Positions 1 to 8,699 of a DNA stretch of 64,000 nt are shown piece after piece. The translations under genes were made by a program, and so were the position numbers. A model generated the notes under the pieces. That model saw only the letters and a program-made list of their open reading frames with translations, was not told the origin of the DNA and did no database searches. The stretch is taken from assembly GCA_963830205.1 (NCBI GenBank), contig CAWHLP010000012.1:62001-126000 (forward strand). The letters run 5' to 3'. Positions within the stretch are counted from its first letter, which is position 1, and each line of letters opens with the position of its first letter. This DNA is from CAVSRC01 sp963830205 (GTDB lineage Bacteria; Pseudomonadota; Alphaproteobacteria; Rhizobiales; Kaistiaceae).

Positions 1-2
1 CG

Positions 3-1061
3 CCGCTGAAGACCATCCACCAGACCTGCCGCGAGGTGAACGCCCACCTCGCCCAGGTGCGCGAATGCGCCACGCCGCTCGGCATAGGCTTCCTCGGCGC
101 CGGCTTCTCGCCGAAATGGTCGCTCGGCGAGACGCCGGTCATGCCCAAGCAGCGCTACGACATCATGCGCGGCTACATGCCCAAGGTCGGCAGCCACGGC
201 CTCGACATGATGCTGCGGACGTGCACCATCCAGGCCAACCTCGATTTTTCCGACGAGGCCGACATGGTGCTGAAGATGCGCGTCGCCCTGGCGCTGCAGC
301 CGGTGGTCACCGCGCTCTTCGCCAATTCGCCCTTCGCCGACGGCCGGCCCAACGGCTTCCAGTCCTATCGCGCCGAGATGTGGAAGGACACCGACACGGC
401 GCGCACCGGCATGCTGCCCTTCGCCTTCGAGGATGGCTTCGGCTTCGAGCGCTATGTCGACTGGGCGCTCGACGTGCCGATGTATTTCGTCAAGCGCGGC
501 GACCACTATTTCGACGCCACCGGCACCACTTTCCGCAGCTACCTTACCGGTGGGCTCGACAACGCGCTCCCCGACGTCAGCCCGACCTTGGCCGACTGGA
601 AGAACCACCTCTCGACGCTGTTCCCCGAGGTGCGCCTCAAGAACTACCTCGAGATGCGCGGCGCCGACGGCGGCCCTGGCCGGCGCATCTGCGCGGTGCC
701 GGCGCTGTGGGTCGGGCTGCTCTACGATTCGGCCTCCCTCGACGGCGCCTGGCAGATCGTCAAGGATTGGACCGGCGCCGAACGCGAGGCGCTGCGCGAC
801 GCCGTGCCGAAAAACGGGCTGAAGGCGACCGTGCACGGGCGCAGCGTGCGCGACATCGGCCGCGACATCGTGGCGCTCGCCCGCGAAGGATTGAGCCGGC
901 GTTCCTATCTCAATGGAGAGGGCATCGATGAGACGATCTTCCTGTCGTCCATCGAGGAGGTTCTGGCCACCGGCATGACGCCGGCGGACCAGATCATGCG
1001 CGAATACGAGCGCGACTGGCATGGCGATATCGATCGCATCTTCGCGGCTTATGCCTATTGA
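3..1061 (+). CDS. gshA: Glutamate-cysteine ligase, C-terminal part (5' end outside window)
   Basis: This enzyme joins glutamate and cysteine with ATP in the first step of glutathione synthesis in the cytoplasm. The visible 352 residues match the C-terminal three quarters of the plant/alphaproteobacterial GCS2 type, which is usually about 450 residues. Recognisable stretches are GFSPKWSLGETPVMPK near the left, the RTCTIQANLDFSDEAD block, and FANSPFADGRPNGFQSYR, all typical of the family's substrate and ATP region. The frame is open from position 3, so the gene starts upstream of the window, and the GTG at 36 is internal. A FixK/FNR box and a universal stress gene follow. Family call is firm; the start is unseen. 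Confidence 0.93.
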   Translation, partial: PLKTIHQTCREVNAHLAQVRECATPLGIGFLGAGFSPKWSLGETPVMPKQRYDIMRGYMPKVGSHGLDMMLRTCTIQANLDFSDEADMVLKMRVALALQPVVTALFANSPFADGRPNGFQSYRAEMWKDTDTARTGMLPFAFEDGFGFERYVDWALDVPMYFVKRGDHYFDATGTTFRSYLTGGLDNALPDVSPTLADWKNHLSTLFPEVRLKNYLEMRGADGGPGRRICAVPALWVGLLYDSASLDGAWQIVKDWTGAEREALRDAVPKNGLKATVHGRSVRDIGRDIVALAREGLSRRSYLNGEGIDETIFLSSIEEVLATGMTPADQIMREYERDWHGDIDRIFAAYAY

Positions 1062-1091
1062 GGCGCCTGAACCTGTGGCAGACAGTGGTTT

Positions 1092-1105
1092 TTGATCCCG
1101 GTCAA
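1092..1105. promoter_or_regulatory. FixK/FNR-type box upstream of universal stress gene
   Basis: The sequence TTGAT-CCCG-GTCAA is a symmetric match to the FNR/FixK consensus TTGAY-N4-RTCAA used by alphaproteobacterial oxygen-responsive Crp-family regulators. Its centre lies about 62 bases before the chosen ATG of the universal stress protein. This fits an activator site at about -41.5 if transcription starts near 1140. Low-oxygen control of universal stress proteins by such regulators is known; that it acts here is inference. Confidence 0.75.
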
Positions 1106-1160
1106 GGTGGCCAAGGCCGTTCGACCGGAAGCTGACCAATAATTGAGGAGGGGCAATACA

Positions 1161-2012
1161 ATGAGCAACACGGTCAATACTATCAATGACATGCACGTCA
1201 TCGTCGATCTCAGCGGCGAGCGCCGCCCGACGGTGATCGCGGCCGATCTGGCGCGCCAGCTGGATGCCCACCTGACCGGCGTTGCGCTTGCCTTCGAGCC
1301 GGTGGTGCCGGTCTATACGATGACCACGCCGCTGCCGACCGACCTCATCGTCGCCGCCCACGAGCAGGCCGTGAACGACGCCAAGGCGGCGGCCGCCGCC
1401 TTCGAGCAGATCGCGGCCGGCGCTGGCCTGCGCTACGCCTCGCGCACCACCGAATCGGTCGGTAGCGACGGCCTCGAAGGTGTCACCCGCAGCCTGGCGA
1501 TGAGCGACCTCTTGGTTGTCGGCCAGCAGAACCCCGATGCGCCCGAGCCCATGCGCGAGGCGCTGATCGAGGCGATGCTCTTCCAGTCGGGCGCCCCCAT
1601 CCTCATCGTCCCCTATGCCGGGGTCGAGAGCTTCTCGCCCGGCCGCGCCATCGTCGCCTGGGACGGCGGCGCCGCGGCGGCCCATGCCGTGCGCGCCTCG
1701 CTGCCGCTTCTCCATCTCGCCCGCGAGGTGGTGGTCGTCATCGTCAAGGAGCACATCAAGCGCTCGACCGAATTGGCCGGTGCCGACATCGCCACCCACC
1801 TCGCCCGCCACAACCTGCAGGTCGAGGTGCGCGAGATCACCAATGCCACCGGCGACATCGGCCAGACGATCCTTTCCTTCGCCGCCGACGAGGCCGCCGA
1901 CTGGATGGTGATGGGCGGCTACGGCCACAGCCGCATGCGCGAGTTCTTCCTCGGCGGGGCAACCCGCGGCATTCTCGAATCGATGACCCTGCCGGTGCTG
2001 ATGGCGCACTGA
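1161..2012 (+). CDS. Tandem universal stress protein (UspA family)
   Basis: A cytoplasmic stress protein with two Usp folds in tandem, about residues 10-140 and 160-283. The C-terminal half carries the ATP-binding pattern G-2X-G-9X-G-(S/T) in GGYGHSRMREFFLGGATRG. The N-terminal half is more divergent. The start is the ATG at 1161, because GAGGAGGGG lies just upstream; a TTG at 1143 would overlap that ribosome site. The gene stands alone after gshA, with a FixK/FNR box in the leader, which suggests induction under low oxygen. The exact role is unknown, as for most of this family. Confidence 0.9.
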   Translation: MSNTVNTINDMHVIVDLSGERRPTVIAADLARQLDAHLTGVALAFEPVVPVYTMTTPLPTDLIVAAHEQAVNDAKAAAAAFEQIAAGAGLRYASRTTESVGSDGLEGVTRSLAMSDLLVVGQQNPDAPEPMREALIEAMLFQSGAPILIVPYAGVESFSPGRAIVAWDGGAAAAHAVRASLPLLHLAREVVVVIVKEHIKRSTELAGADIATHLARHNLQVEVREITNATGDIGQTILSFAADEAADWMVMGGYGHSRMREFFLGGATRGILESMTLPVLMAH

Positions 2013-2045
2013 GCGTATTCGCTCTGCTGCAGCGCCTGATTGGTT

Positions 2046-2126
2046 CCCACCTCCCCCTTGGCGGGGGAGGTCGGATTTCGCCCGGTTTGCGCAGCAAACC
2101 GGTATTGGAAATCCGGGTGAGGGGGA
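2046..2126. repeat. Dispersed palindromic repeat, long form
   Basis: A GC-rich element begins with a CCTCCCCC...GGGGGAGG hairpin. It continues through a GGTTTGCGCAGCAAACC hairpin and ends with GGGTGAGGGGG. An inverted copy of the same layout lies at 21257-21340. It occupies the gap between the universal stress gene and the DUF1127 gene. Confidence 0.75.
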
Positions 2127-2218
2127 CACCGCTGCGGTGATGGCGACGCGGTGGTGGAGTCGGCCGCGCCGGCGCGAACGCAGCCCTCGCCATCGGCCCT
2201 GTCTTGTCGAAATGATTC

Positions 2219-2294
2219 ACCCCTCACCCGGACTGCCTAAGCTTGGCTGCGCCTCGCTAAGGCAGTCCCCCCTCTCCCACAGGGGGAGAGGGGA
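2219..2294. repeat. Dispersed palindromic repeat, variant
   Basis: A related element starts CCCTCACCCGGACTGCC, has an inner inverted repeat (ACTGCCTAAGC...GCTAAGGCAGT), and ends in the CCTCTCCCAC-AGGGGGAGAGG hairpin. With the neighbouring element it fills most of the 435-base gap 2013-2447, in which I see no gene. Confidence 0.7.
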
Positions 2295-2316
2295 AAGATT
2301 CCTGCTGATGCTCCTG

Positions 2317-2350
2317 AAAAGAAAAAGGCCCGCCGAATGAACGGCGGGCC
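2317..2350 (-). terminator. Rho-independent terminator of the DUF1127 gene
   Basis: Read on the minus strand, GGCCCGCCG pairs with CGGCGGGCC around a short loop and is followed by TTTTTCTTTTC. It lies about 100 bases past the stop of the leftward DUF1127 gene. Confidence 0.75.
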
Positions 2351-2447
2351 AGTTTGCCGGAGCTCCCAGGGGACCAGCAGCTCCGATGAAACGATGGGCT
2401 GAGGCGCCTGCCGCACCCGACGGGGAACGGGGCGGGCGCGGCGCTCC

Positions 2448-2774
2448 TCAGCCGCGTGCGCAGGAAACAGCCCTGCTGCGGAAGCGCTCCTCGGCCGCCG
2501 CCTGGACGGCCCTGCGCCGCTCGATCGACATCGCGCCCAGGCGATAGGACGGGTCGTCGCCCAACGGCGAGGCCAGGGCCGAGCGGACGTCGCCCGGGGT
2601 CAGGCCGATGTCGCGCAGCATGTGGGCGTCCCATTCCAGCAGCCGGACGACGGCGCGTCGGTTGCGTGCGGTGCGCCAAAGGGCGACGAGGCGGGCAAGG
2701 CCGGATTCGATGCGCCGCCGCAGCGTCTCGTCGGTGCTGGCGGACGTGCCGTGGGTGAGTTCGATGGGTGCCAT
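2448..2774 (-). CDS. DUF1127 domain protein (108 residues)
   Basis: A small basic protein with the DUF1127 core in the middle: residues about 45-63 read LLEWDAHMLRDIGLTPGDV, the usual D-x-x-L-x-D-I-G-(L/I) helix. It is longer than the 50-residue rhizobial members because it has an N-terminal arm and a C-terminal arm rich in Arg and Glu. The C-terminal layout resembles the longer proteobacterial form. Known short members affect RNA turnover and phosphate or carbon uptake; the role here is unknown. It is divergent from the LysR gene across an AT-richer gap that should hold both promoters. Confidence 0.85.
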   Translation of the reverse strand: MAPIELTHGTSASTDETLRRRIESGLARLVALWRTARNRRAVVRLLEWDAHMLRDIGLTPGDVRSALASPLGDDPSYRLGAMSIERRRAVQAAAEERFRSRAVSCARG

Positions 2775-2945
2775 CTTCGTGCTCCTTCGGGTCGTCGCCG
2801 GGCGGTCTGCGGCCCAAGTGGGGGCAGGCTTAGGGGGCTCGGCTGTTCGGCGACACCCGCTATATGCACGGGCACGATTGATCATTCCAACGAATGTTTC
2901 TAATATCTGCCATCGTTCTGGTTGATGGAAACCCCGAGGCAGAAG

Positions 2946-3827
2946 ATGGCCGCCACGCTCGATCTGGATCAGCTGCGCACCTTCGTCGCGATTGTCGAAA
3001 CCGGCAGTTTCACGCGCGCCGCCGAGGCCGTGTTCAAGACCCAGTCGGCGGTCTCCATGCAGATGCGCCGGCTGGAGGAGCGCATCGGCAAGCCGATCTT
3101 CGAGCGCGATGGCCGCGCCTCGCGGCTGACCGAGGAGGGCGAGCGGCTGCTCGGCTTCGCCCGCCGCATGATGCGGCTGAATGACGAGACCGTCGCCGCC
3201 TTCGACGATACCGAGTTGTCGGGCGCCGTGCGCCTCGGCACCCCGGATGACTATGCCGACCGTTTCCTGCCCGAGGTGCTGGCGCGCTTCGCCCGCTCCA
3301 ACCCGCGCGTCGAGGTGTCGGTGGTCTGCGACCAGTCCTCCGAACTCATCCGCCAGGCCCGCGCCGGCGACATCGACCTCGGCATCGTCACCCATTGCGG
3401 CGAGGGCAATGTCGAGGTGATCCGCCAGGAGCCGCTGCTCTGGGTCGCTTCGGCGCATCATTCGGCCCAGGAGGAGGAGGTGTTGCCGCTGGCGCTGTCG
3501 AAGCCGCCGTGCATGTGGCGCGCCGCCGCCGTCGAGGCGCTGACCACCGCCGGCCGCAAGTACCGTGTGCTCTACCAGAGCGCCAACGCCACCGCGACGG
3601 CGGCGGCCGTGCTTGCCGGCCTGGCAGTGAGCGTGCTCGCCGAATCGGCGCTGCGACCGGGCATGCGGGTGCTCGGCGAGGCGGAAGGCTTCCCGCGCCT
3701 GCCCGCCTGCCAGATCGGCCTGGTGCGCTCGTGGAACCGGCCGGCCTCGCCCATCGTCGATGCGCTCGCCGAGCACATCGTCTCCTCCCTCGACAACCTG
3801 TCGGTGCCGGCGGTGGCTGCCGCCTGA
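2946..3827 (+). CDS. LysR-family transcriptional regulator
   Basis: A DNA-binding regulator of 293 residues with an N-terminal winged helix (LDLDQLRTFVAIVETGSFTR and the following recognition helix) and a substrate-binding domain from about residue 85. The ATG at 2946 is chosen because GAGG lies six bases upstream. An ATG at 2925 and a TTG at 2922 are in frame but lack a clear ribosome site. It is divergent from the DUF1127 gene and 155 bases ahead of the peroxiredoxin gene. Either neighbour could be a target, but no operator was identified. The ligand is unknown. Confidence 0.9.
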   Translation: MAATLDLDQLRTFVAIVETGSFTRAAEAVFKTQSAVSMQMRRLEERIGKPIFERDGRASRLTEEGERLLGFARRMMRLNDETVAAFDDTELSGAVRLGTPDDYADRFLPEVLARFARSNPRVEVSVVCDQSSELIRQARAGDIDLGIVTHCGEGNVEVIRQEPLLWVASAHHSAQEEEVLPLALSKPPCMWRAAAVEALTTAGRKYRVLYQSANATATAAAVLAGLAVSVLAESALRPGMRVLGEAEGFPRLPACQIGLVRSWNRPASPIVDALAEHIVSSLDNLSVPAVAAA

Positions 3828-3982
3828 ACAGCCTCTCCTGAAACGAAAGTGCGCGGTTCGGCCGCCGGCCGGATGCCTTTTCCAATTGCACCCGCGGCAG
3901 AGCGAATGGCCTCGCTTGAGGCCAGGCGGGGTGGCCGCTTACATGCCGCTCACCTTCGCGAATATGAACAGGAGTAACGACC

Positions 3983-4642
3983 ATGGCGCTGCGCATTGGC
4001 GACACCGCACCGGATTTCGAAGCCGAGACCACCGAGGGCAGGATCCATTTCCACGAGTGGCTGGGCGATAGCTGGGGCATCCTCTTCTCCCACCCCAAGG
4101 ACTTCACCCCGATCTGCACCACCGAGCTCGGCGCCGCCGCCCGGCTCAAGCCGGAATTCGACAAGCGCAACGTCAAGCTGATCGGCCTCAGCGCCGACCC
4201 GGTCGACAGCCACGGCAAATGGGCCAAGGACATCGAGGAAACGCAAGGCACCGCGCCGAATTTCCCGATGATCGGCGACGCCGACCTGACGGTGTCGAAG
4301 CTCTACGACATGCTGCCGGCTGCCGCCGACCCGAGCGGCCCGCGCACCGCCGCCGACAACCAGACCGTTCGCACCGTCTACGTCATCGGCCCCGACAAGA
4401 AGATCAAGCTGATGCTCGCCTATCCCATGTCGACCGGGCGCAACTTCGACGAGATCCTGCGCGTCGTCGATTCGATCCAGCTCACCGCGAAGTTCAAGGT
4501 GGCGACGCCGGCCAACTGGAAGGTCGGCGAGGACGTGGTCATCGGCGGCTCGGTCAGCAACGAAGAGGCGAAGAAGATCTGGCCGGCCGGCTGGAAGGAG
4601 CCCAAGCCCTATATCCGCATCGTGCCGCAGCCGCGCGGCTAG
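3983..4642 (+). CDS. 1-Cys peroxiredoxin (Prx6 type)
   Basis: A thiol peroxidase that reduces hydrogen peroxide and organic peroxides in the cytoplasm. The peroxidatic motif HPKDFTPICTTE places the catalytic cysteine at residue 45. This is the only cysteine in all 219 residues, so the enzyme must use an external reductant. The C-terminal extension (about 160-219) is the dimer arm of Prx6 proteins such as LsfA. AGGAG ten bases before the ATG supports the start. A strong terminator follows, so it is likely transcribed alone. Confidence 0.95.
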   Translation: MALRIGDTAPDFEAETTEGRIHFHEWLGDSWGILFSHPKDFTPICTTELGAAARLKPEFDKRNVKLIGLSADPVDSHGKWAKDIEETQGTAPNFPMIGDADLTVSKLYDMLPAAADPSGPRTAADNQTVRTVYVIGPDKKIKLMLAYPMSTGRNFDEILRVVDSIQLTAKFKVATPANWKVGEDVVIGGSVSNEEAKKIWPAGWKEPKPYIRIVPQPRG

Positions 4643-4669
4643 ACACGGGCGGCCCGGCAATGACACGAC

Positions 4670-4702
4670 GGCGCGGCCTCGGGCCGCGCCGTTTTCGTTT
4701 TT
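4670..4702 (+). terminator. Rho-independent terminator after peroxiredoxin
   Basis: A GGCGCGGCC-TCG-GGCCGCGCC hairpin is followed by GTTTTCGTTTTT, about 28 bases past the peroxiredoxin stop. Confidence 0.85.
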
Positions 4703-4736
4703 GGCGCGCATTTTTCCATTGGCGGATCAGTTTTGT

Positions 4737-4762
4737 CCCCTCCCCCCCACAAGGGGGGAGGG
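4737..4762. repeat. Short palindromic repeat (end hairpin only)
   Basis: CCCCTCCCCCC-CACA-GGGGGGAGGGG is the terminal hairpin of the dispersed repeat family without the inner part. It lies between the convergent peroxiredoxin and phosphatase genes. Confidence 0.7.
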
Positions 4763-4806
4763 GTCATGTGGCAAGCGCTTAGGGCAGGTCGAACAGCGCA
4801 CCAGCT

Positions 4807-5532
4807 TCACAGGAACCGGTATTCCGTTCCCTCCAGCGCGAGGCAGGTGAGGGTGCCGCCATAGACGGCGCCGGTGTCCACATTGATGCGGTTGGGGAAG
4901 ACGTCCGGCTCGCCCTCCGGCGAGTGGCCGTGCACCACCACGACGCCGTGGTCGCTGCCGTCCCACAGGAAGTCGTCGCGGATCCAGATGAGGTCGTCCG
5001 GGTCCTGTTCGTCGAGCGGCACGCCCGGCCGGATGCCGGCATGGACGAAGAGATAGTCGCCGAAGCGGGCGGTGAGCGGCAGCGTCTCGATGAAGCTGCG
5101 GTGCGCCGGCGGCATCGCCGCCGCCAGCCTCAGCGCCAGGTCGCGATAGTCGATGCTGCCCCACAGTGAGCGGCCGGTGCTGACGCCATAGGAGGCGAGC
5201 GTCGCCTCGGCGCCGTTGGCGAGCCACATCGGTCCGCCCTTCGCCGGGTCGGCCAGGAAGCCTGCAAACATCGCGTCGTGGTTGCCCTTGAGGCAGACGA
5301 CGTGCCGGTCGGTCGCGCTCATCCGCGCCAGGCGGCCGATGACGCCGGCCGAATCGGGGCCGCGGTCGGTGTAGTCGCCGACATGGATGATGCGGTAGTC
5401 CGCCGCCGGGCTGGCGATGAGGTCGGCGGCGATCTTGTCGTGCGCCTCCGCCAGCATGGCGTCGCAGCCATGCACGTCGCCGATGGCGTAGAGCCGCATG
5501 CCCTCGGGGGGGCGTGACTGGCCCAGTCGCAT
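4807..5532 (-). CDS. Metallophosphoesterase (serine/threonine phosphatase-like)
   Basis: A calcineurin-like two-metal phosphatase of 241 residues. It carries the ordered signature GDVHG, GDYTDRGPDS, GNHD, a late HAG and VHGHSPEG. Family members dephosphorylate proteins or dinucleoside polyphosphates; the substrate here cannot be told. The ATG at 5532 is preferred because AAGGA lies nine bases upstream; an in-frame ATG at 5541 overlaps that site. It is divergent from the amidotransferase-like gene, leaving only about 70 bases for two promoters. Confidence 0.9.
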   Translation of the reverse strand: MRLGQSRPPEGMRLYAIGDVHGCDAMLAEAHDKIAADLIASPAADYRIIHVGDYTDRGPDSAGVIGRLARMSATDRHVVCLKGNHDAMFAGFLADPAKGGPMWLANGAEATLASYGVSTGRSLWGSIDYRDLALRLAAAMPPAHRSFIETLPLTARFGDYLFVHAGIRPGVPLDEQDPDDLIWIRDDFLWDGSDHGVVVVHGHSPEGEPDVFPNRINVDTGAVYGGTLTCLALEGTEYRFL

Positions 5533-5603
5533 CCGTCGCATCCTTCTGCCACTCGTCCGGTCGTCGCCGCCATGCTACCAAGTCTTGCAGCTGGATTGCG
5601 ACG

Positions 5604-6305
5604 ATGCGTGCATTGGTCATTGAGAACTATGTCGGCACGACGCTCGGCCAGGTCGGCACCGCGCTCGACGAGGCCGGCGTCGCGGCCGATGTCCGCCGCA
5701 TGTGGAACGGCAGCGCGCTGCCGCCGGACCCGAACGGCTACGACGCCCTGGTCGTGCTCGGCGGTGAGCAGAGCGCGGTCGACGACGACGAGCATCCCTA
5801 CCTGCCGCAGGTGGCGGCGCTGACCCGCGCCTTCGGCGAGGCCGACAAGGCGGTGCTCGGCATCTGCCTCGGCGCCCAGCTCGTGGCGCGCGGCCACGGC
5901 GCCCGGAACATCCTCGGCCGCCCCATCGAGTTCGGCTGGCACGCGGTCGAGCCGACCGCGGCCGGACGCCGCGATCCGGTCCTCTCCGCGCTCGGCGATG
6001 GCGCGCCGCTGTTCCATTGGCACCTCGACACCTTCACCCTGCCGCCGGGCGCCACCCATCTGGCGTCGAGCGCCTTGACCGCGATGCAGGCCTTCCGCGT
6101 CGGCCGCGCCGTCTATGGCATCCAGTTCCATTTCGAGGCGGACCGGAAGCTGGTGGCGCAGTGGAACCGCGATTTCGCCGAGGTGATCGAGGCGGAGACA
6201 CCCGATTGGCCGGAGCGCCACGCCCGCGAGGCCGCTCATCATGGCGCGGCGGCGGATGCCGCCGGGCTCGCCATCGCCCGCGCCTGGGTCAAGCTCGTCC
6301 GCTGA
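5604..6305 (+). CDS. Class I glutamine amidotransferase-like protein
   Basis: A single-domain type 1 amidotransferase of 233 residues, similar to the GuaA-like stand-alone group. The nucleophile elbow GICLGAQ puts the catalytic cysteine at about residue 88, and the His/Glu pair is in QFHFEAD. No synthase domain is attached, so it is probably a gamma-glutamyl hydrolase or acts with an unknown partner. The start is the ATG of MRALVIENYVG; the upstream open frame has no support. Confidence 0.85.
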   Translation: MRALVIENYVGTTLGQVGTALDEAGVAADVRRMWNGSALPPDPNGYDALVVLGGEQSAVDDDEHPYLPQVAALTRAFGEADKAVLGICLGAQLVARGHGARNILGRPIEFGWHAVEPTAAGRRDPVLSALGDGAPLFHWHLDTFTLPPGATHLASSALTAMQAFRVGRAVYGIQFHFEADRKLVAQWNRDFAEVIEAETPDWPERHAREAAHHGAAADAAGLAIARAWVKLVR

Positions 6306-6377
6306 AACGTCTGCGCGGCCTTTCCCGGGATCGCCGGGTGGATTAGGGTCAAATCGCCATCTTCAAGGGGTACATCG

Positions 6378-7166
6378 ATGAAATCGCTCGCCATTCTCGC
6401 CGCGGCGCTCGCCGCCACCATCGGCTTCGCGCATGCCGGTCCGCTGCCCGACCTCAAGGGGCGGACGGTGGTCGCGGTGACCGAGAACGCCTATACGCCG
6501 CTCAACTTCGCCGACCCCAAGACCGGCCAGGGCATCGGCTGGGAGTACGACGCCTTCAACGAGATCGCCAAGCGCCTCGACTTCAAGGTCGACTGGAAGC
6601 TGTCGAGTTGGGACACCATGATCCAGGGCGTCCAGCAGGGGCTCTATGACGTCGGCATGGACGGCATCTCGATCACCGACGACCGCAAGCAGCAGGTCGA
6701 TTTCTCCGCTCCCTACATGGTCTCGGAGCAGTTCATGCTGGTGCGCGGCGACGAGACGCGCTTCACCGACGCCAAGTCGCTCGGCGCCGGCGACTTCCTC
6801 ATCGGCGCCCAGGCGGGCACCACCAACTTCTACACCGCTCTCGACGTGACCGGCACCGACGACAAGAACCCGAGCCCGCGCATCAAGCTGTTCGACACCT
6901 TCGGCGCGACGGTGGCGGCGCTCAAGGCCGGCGACGTCGACGCGGTGTTCATGGATAACGCCTCGGCCGCCGGCTACATGGGCGCCTCGCCCAATTCGTT
7001 CAAGATCGCCGGCGATCCCATCGGCCACGACGAGTTCGGCTTCATCTTCCAGAAGGGCTCCGATCTGGTCGAGCCGGTCAACGCGGCGATTCAGTCGATG
7101 AAGGACGACGGCACGCTCGACGCGCTGAACAAGAAGTGGTTCTTCGACTACAACAACCAGCAGTGA
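6378..7166 (+). CDS. Amino-acid ABC transporter, periplasmic binding protein (family 3)
   Basis: A solute-binding protein for polar amino acids. Residues 1-20 form a signal peptide ending in AHA. The mature part shows the family 3 fold, including GIGWEYDAFNEIAKRL and the GMDGISITDDR signature, and ends at the usual length (262 residues). The ligand cannot be assigned. The stop overlaps the GTG start of the permease gene by three bases, so the two are co-transcribed. Confidence 0.93.
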   Translation: MKSLAILAAALAATIGFAHAGPLPDLKGRTVVAVTENAYTPLNFADPKTGQGIGWEYDAFNEIAKRLDFKVDWKLSSWDTMIQGVQQGLYDVGMDGISITDDRKQQVDFSAPYMVSEQFMLVRGDETRFTDAKSLGAGDFLIGAQAGTTNFYTALDVTGTDDKNPSPRIKLFDTFGATVAALKAGDVDAVFMDNASAAGYMGASPNSFKIAGDPIGHDEFGFIFQKGSDLVEPVNAAIQSMKDDGTLDALNKKWFFDYNNQQ

Positions 7167-8044
7167 CCGAGGCCGAAACGGCGCGCTCCCTGGGCGCGCC
7201 GACCGGAAGAAGAGAGCGCCGCGAGTTCCCCTTCTGGCTGCTCGCGGCGATCCTCTTGGGCCTGCTGCTCTGCTGGCTGTTCGTCGTCAACGGCAACTAC
7301 CGCACGATTCTTCTGGCCCTCACCCATGGCGTCTTCACCACCGCCTGGGTGTCGGTGGTCGCCTATGCCGCCGCCGCCGTCGTCGGCCTGGTGGTGGCGC
7401 TCGGGCGCGGCTCGCGCTGGCGTGTCGTGCGCGAGGCGGCGACCTTCTACGTCGAGATCGTGCGCGGCATTCCGGTGCTGGTGCTCCTCTTCTATGTCGC
7501 CTTCGTCGGCGCCCCGGCGCTGGTCGCGGCATGGAACTGGCTCGCCACCTGGCCGATCGCCTGGGGCCTGCTGCCCGCCCTCACGATTCGCGGCTTCGAC
7601 ATGACCGCGCGGGCGGTCTTCGCCCTCACCGTCAGCTATTCGGCCTTCCTGTCGGAGATCTTCCGCGCCGGCATCGAGGCGGTGCCCAGGACGCAGATCG
7701 AAGGCGCCTATGCCCTCGGCCTGTCGCGCATGATGACCTTCCGCTTCGTCATCTTCCCGCAGGCCTTCCGCGTCGTGCTGCCGCCGCTCGGCAACGACTT
7801 CGTCGCCATGATCAAGGATTCGGCCCTGGTCTCCTCGCTCGGCGTCCAGGACATCACCCAGCTCGGCAAGGTCTACTCGGCGTCGACCTTCCTGTTCTTC
7901 CAGACCTACAACGTCGTCGCCTTCCTCTACCTGGTGATGACCGTCGGGCTGTCGCTCATGGTGCGCGGGCTCGAGCGCACTCTCAAGCAGCACGGCTGGG
8001 AAGGCGCCGGGCAGGGCAGCGAAGGATCCGTCAGCCGACGATGA
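7163..8044 (+). CDS. Amino-acid ABC transporter permease (HisM/GlnP type)
   Basis: An inner-membrane permease of 293 residues with an N-terminal membrane segment (about 25-45) and the polar amino-acid permease domain after it. The EAA loop that contacts the ATPase is seen as IEGAYALGLSRMMTFRFVIFPQA, from which the family is clear. I take the GTG at 7163, which overlaps the upstream stop as GTGA; a GTG at 7136 would extend into the binding-protein gene. No ATPase gene or second permease is adjacent. The 3' end overlaps the convergent lutC gene by 14 bases. Confidence 0.9.
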   Translation: MTEAETARSLGAPTGRRERREFPFWLLAAILLGLLLCWLFVVNGNYRTILLALTHGVFTTAWVSVVAYAAAAVVGLVVALGRGSRWRVVREAATFYVEIVRGIPVLVLLFYVAFVGAPALVAAWNWLATWPIAWGLLPALTIRGFDMTARAVFALTVSYSAFLSEIFRAGIEAVPRTQIEGAYALGLSRMMTFRFVIFPQAFRVVLPPLGNDFVAMIKDSALVSSLGVQDITQLGKVYSASTFLFFQTYNVVAFLYLVMTVGLSLMVRGLERTLKQHGWEGAGQGSEGSVSRR

Positions 8045-8699
8045 TGATGTGCAGGTTGCGCGGGCCGTGGGCGCCGAGCAGCAGGATCTGCTCGATGTCG
8101 CCGGAGCGCGACGGGCCGCTGACCAGGTTGACCGTGCGCGGCAGCAGGCCGTCGCCGTCTTCGGTCCTCAGCCTGTCCCACACCGCCTCGTAGTCGCCGA
8201 CGAGGTCGGCGGCGAAGAGCACCGCGATCTCCGTCTCGGGCAGGAAGTTGAGCGTCGTCGGGTTGTCCGCGCCGGAGAGGAAGGCGAGCGTGCCGGATTC
8301 GGCGATGCCGGCGAAGGCGTGGCTGACCGAGACCGCGTCGCTGTCTTCGGCGGCGCCGTGCCTGGTCTCGATCTGCGTCTTGCCCCAGGGCATGGCAGCC
8401 AGGCGCTGGTCGGCGCCCATGCGCACCGAGGCCGGCAGGTTGCGCTGGCGCAGGAACTCGGCGACCGCCTCCGGCACCTCTTCGGCCGTGGCGACCCGCG
8501 CCACGCTTGCCGAGAGCTTCTCCGCCAGCCGCACGAACAGCGCCAGCCGCTCGGCCTCGGGCAACTGCCCCCGTGCCGGCACCACGCCGCGCGGCCGCGT
8601 CCTCAGCCGGTTGTCGACCGTCGCATTGCGCGACGGCTCCGCCCCGGTGACGCCGAGCGAGCGGCGGATCTTGCCGAAGATGGCGTCGCGGCCGCTCAT
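8031..8699 (-). CDS. lutC: LutC/YkgG-type LUD domain protein
   Basis: The third subunit of the LutABC L-lactate oxidation complex. The LUD domain is seen from about residue 95, with the AGIAESGTL and LSGADNPTTLNFLPE stretches characteristic of the family. Its ATG overlaps the lutB stop as ATGA, giving a lutA-lutB-lutC operon on the minus strand. The 222-residue length is usual. The 3' end overlaps the convergent ABC permease gene. Confidence 0.9.
   Translation of the reverse strand: MSGRDAIFGKIRRSLGVTGAEPSRNATVDNRLRTRPRGVVPARGQLPEAERLALFVRLAEKLSASVARVATAEEVPEAVAEFLRQRNLPASVRMGADQRLAAMPWGKTQIETRHGAAEDSDAVSVSHAFAGIAESGTLAFLSGADNPTTLNFLPETEIAVLFAADLVGDYEAVWDRLRTEDGDGLLPRTVNLVSGPSRSGDIEQILLLGAHGPRNLHIIIVG

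Noticed and set aside
6341..6354. Possible half FixK box (GTCAA) before the binding-protein gene.
   Set aside because: Only one half matches, with no TTGA partner at the right distance.
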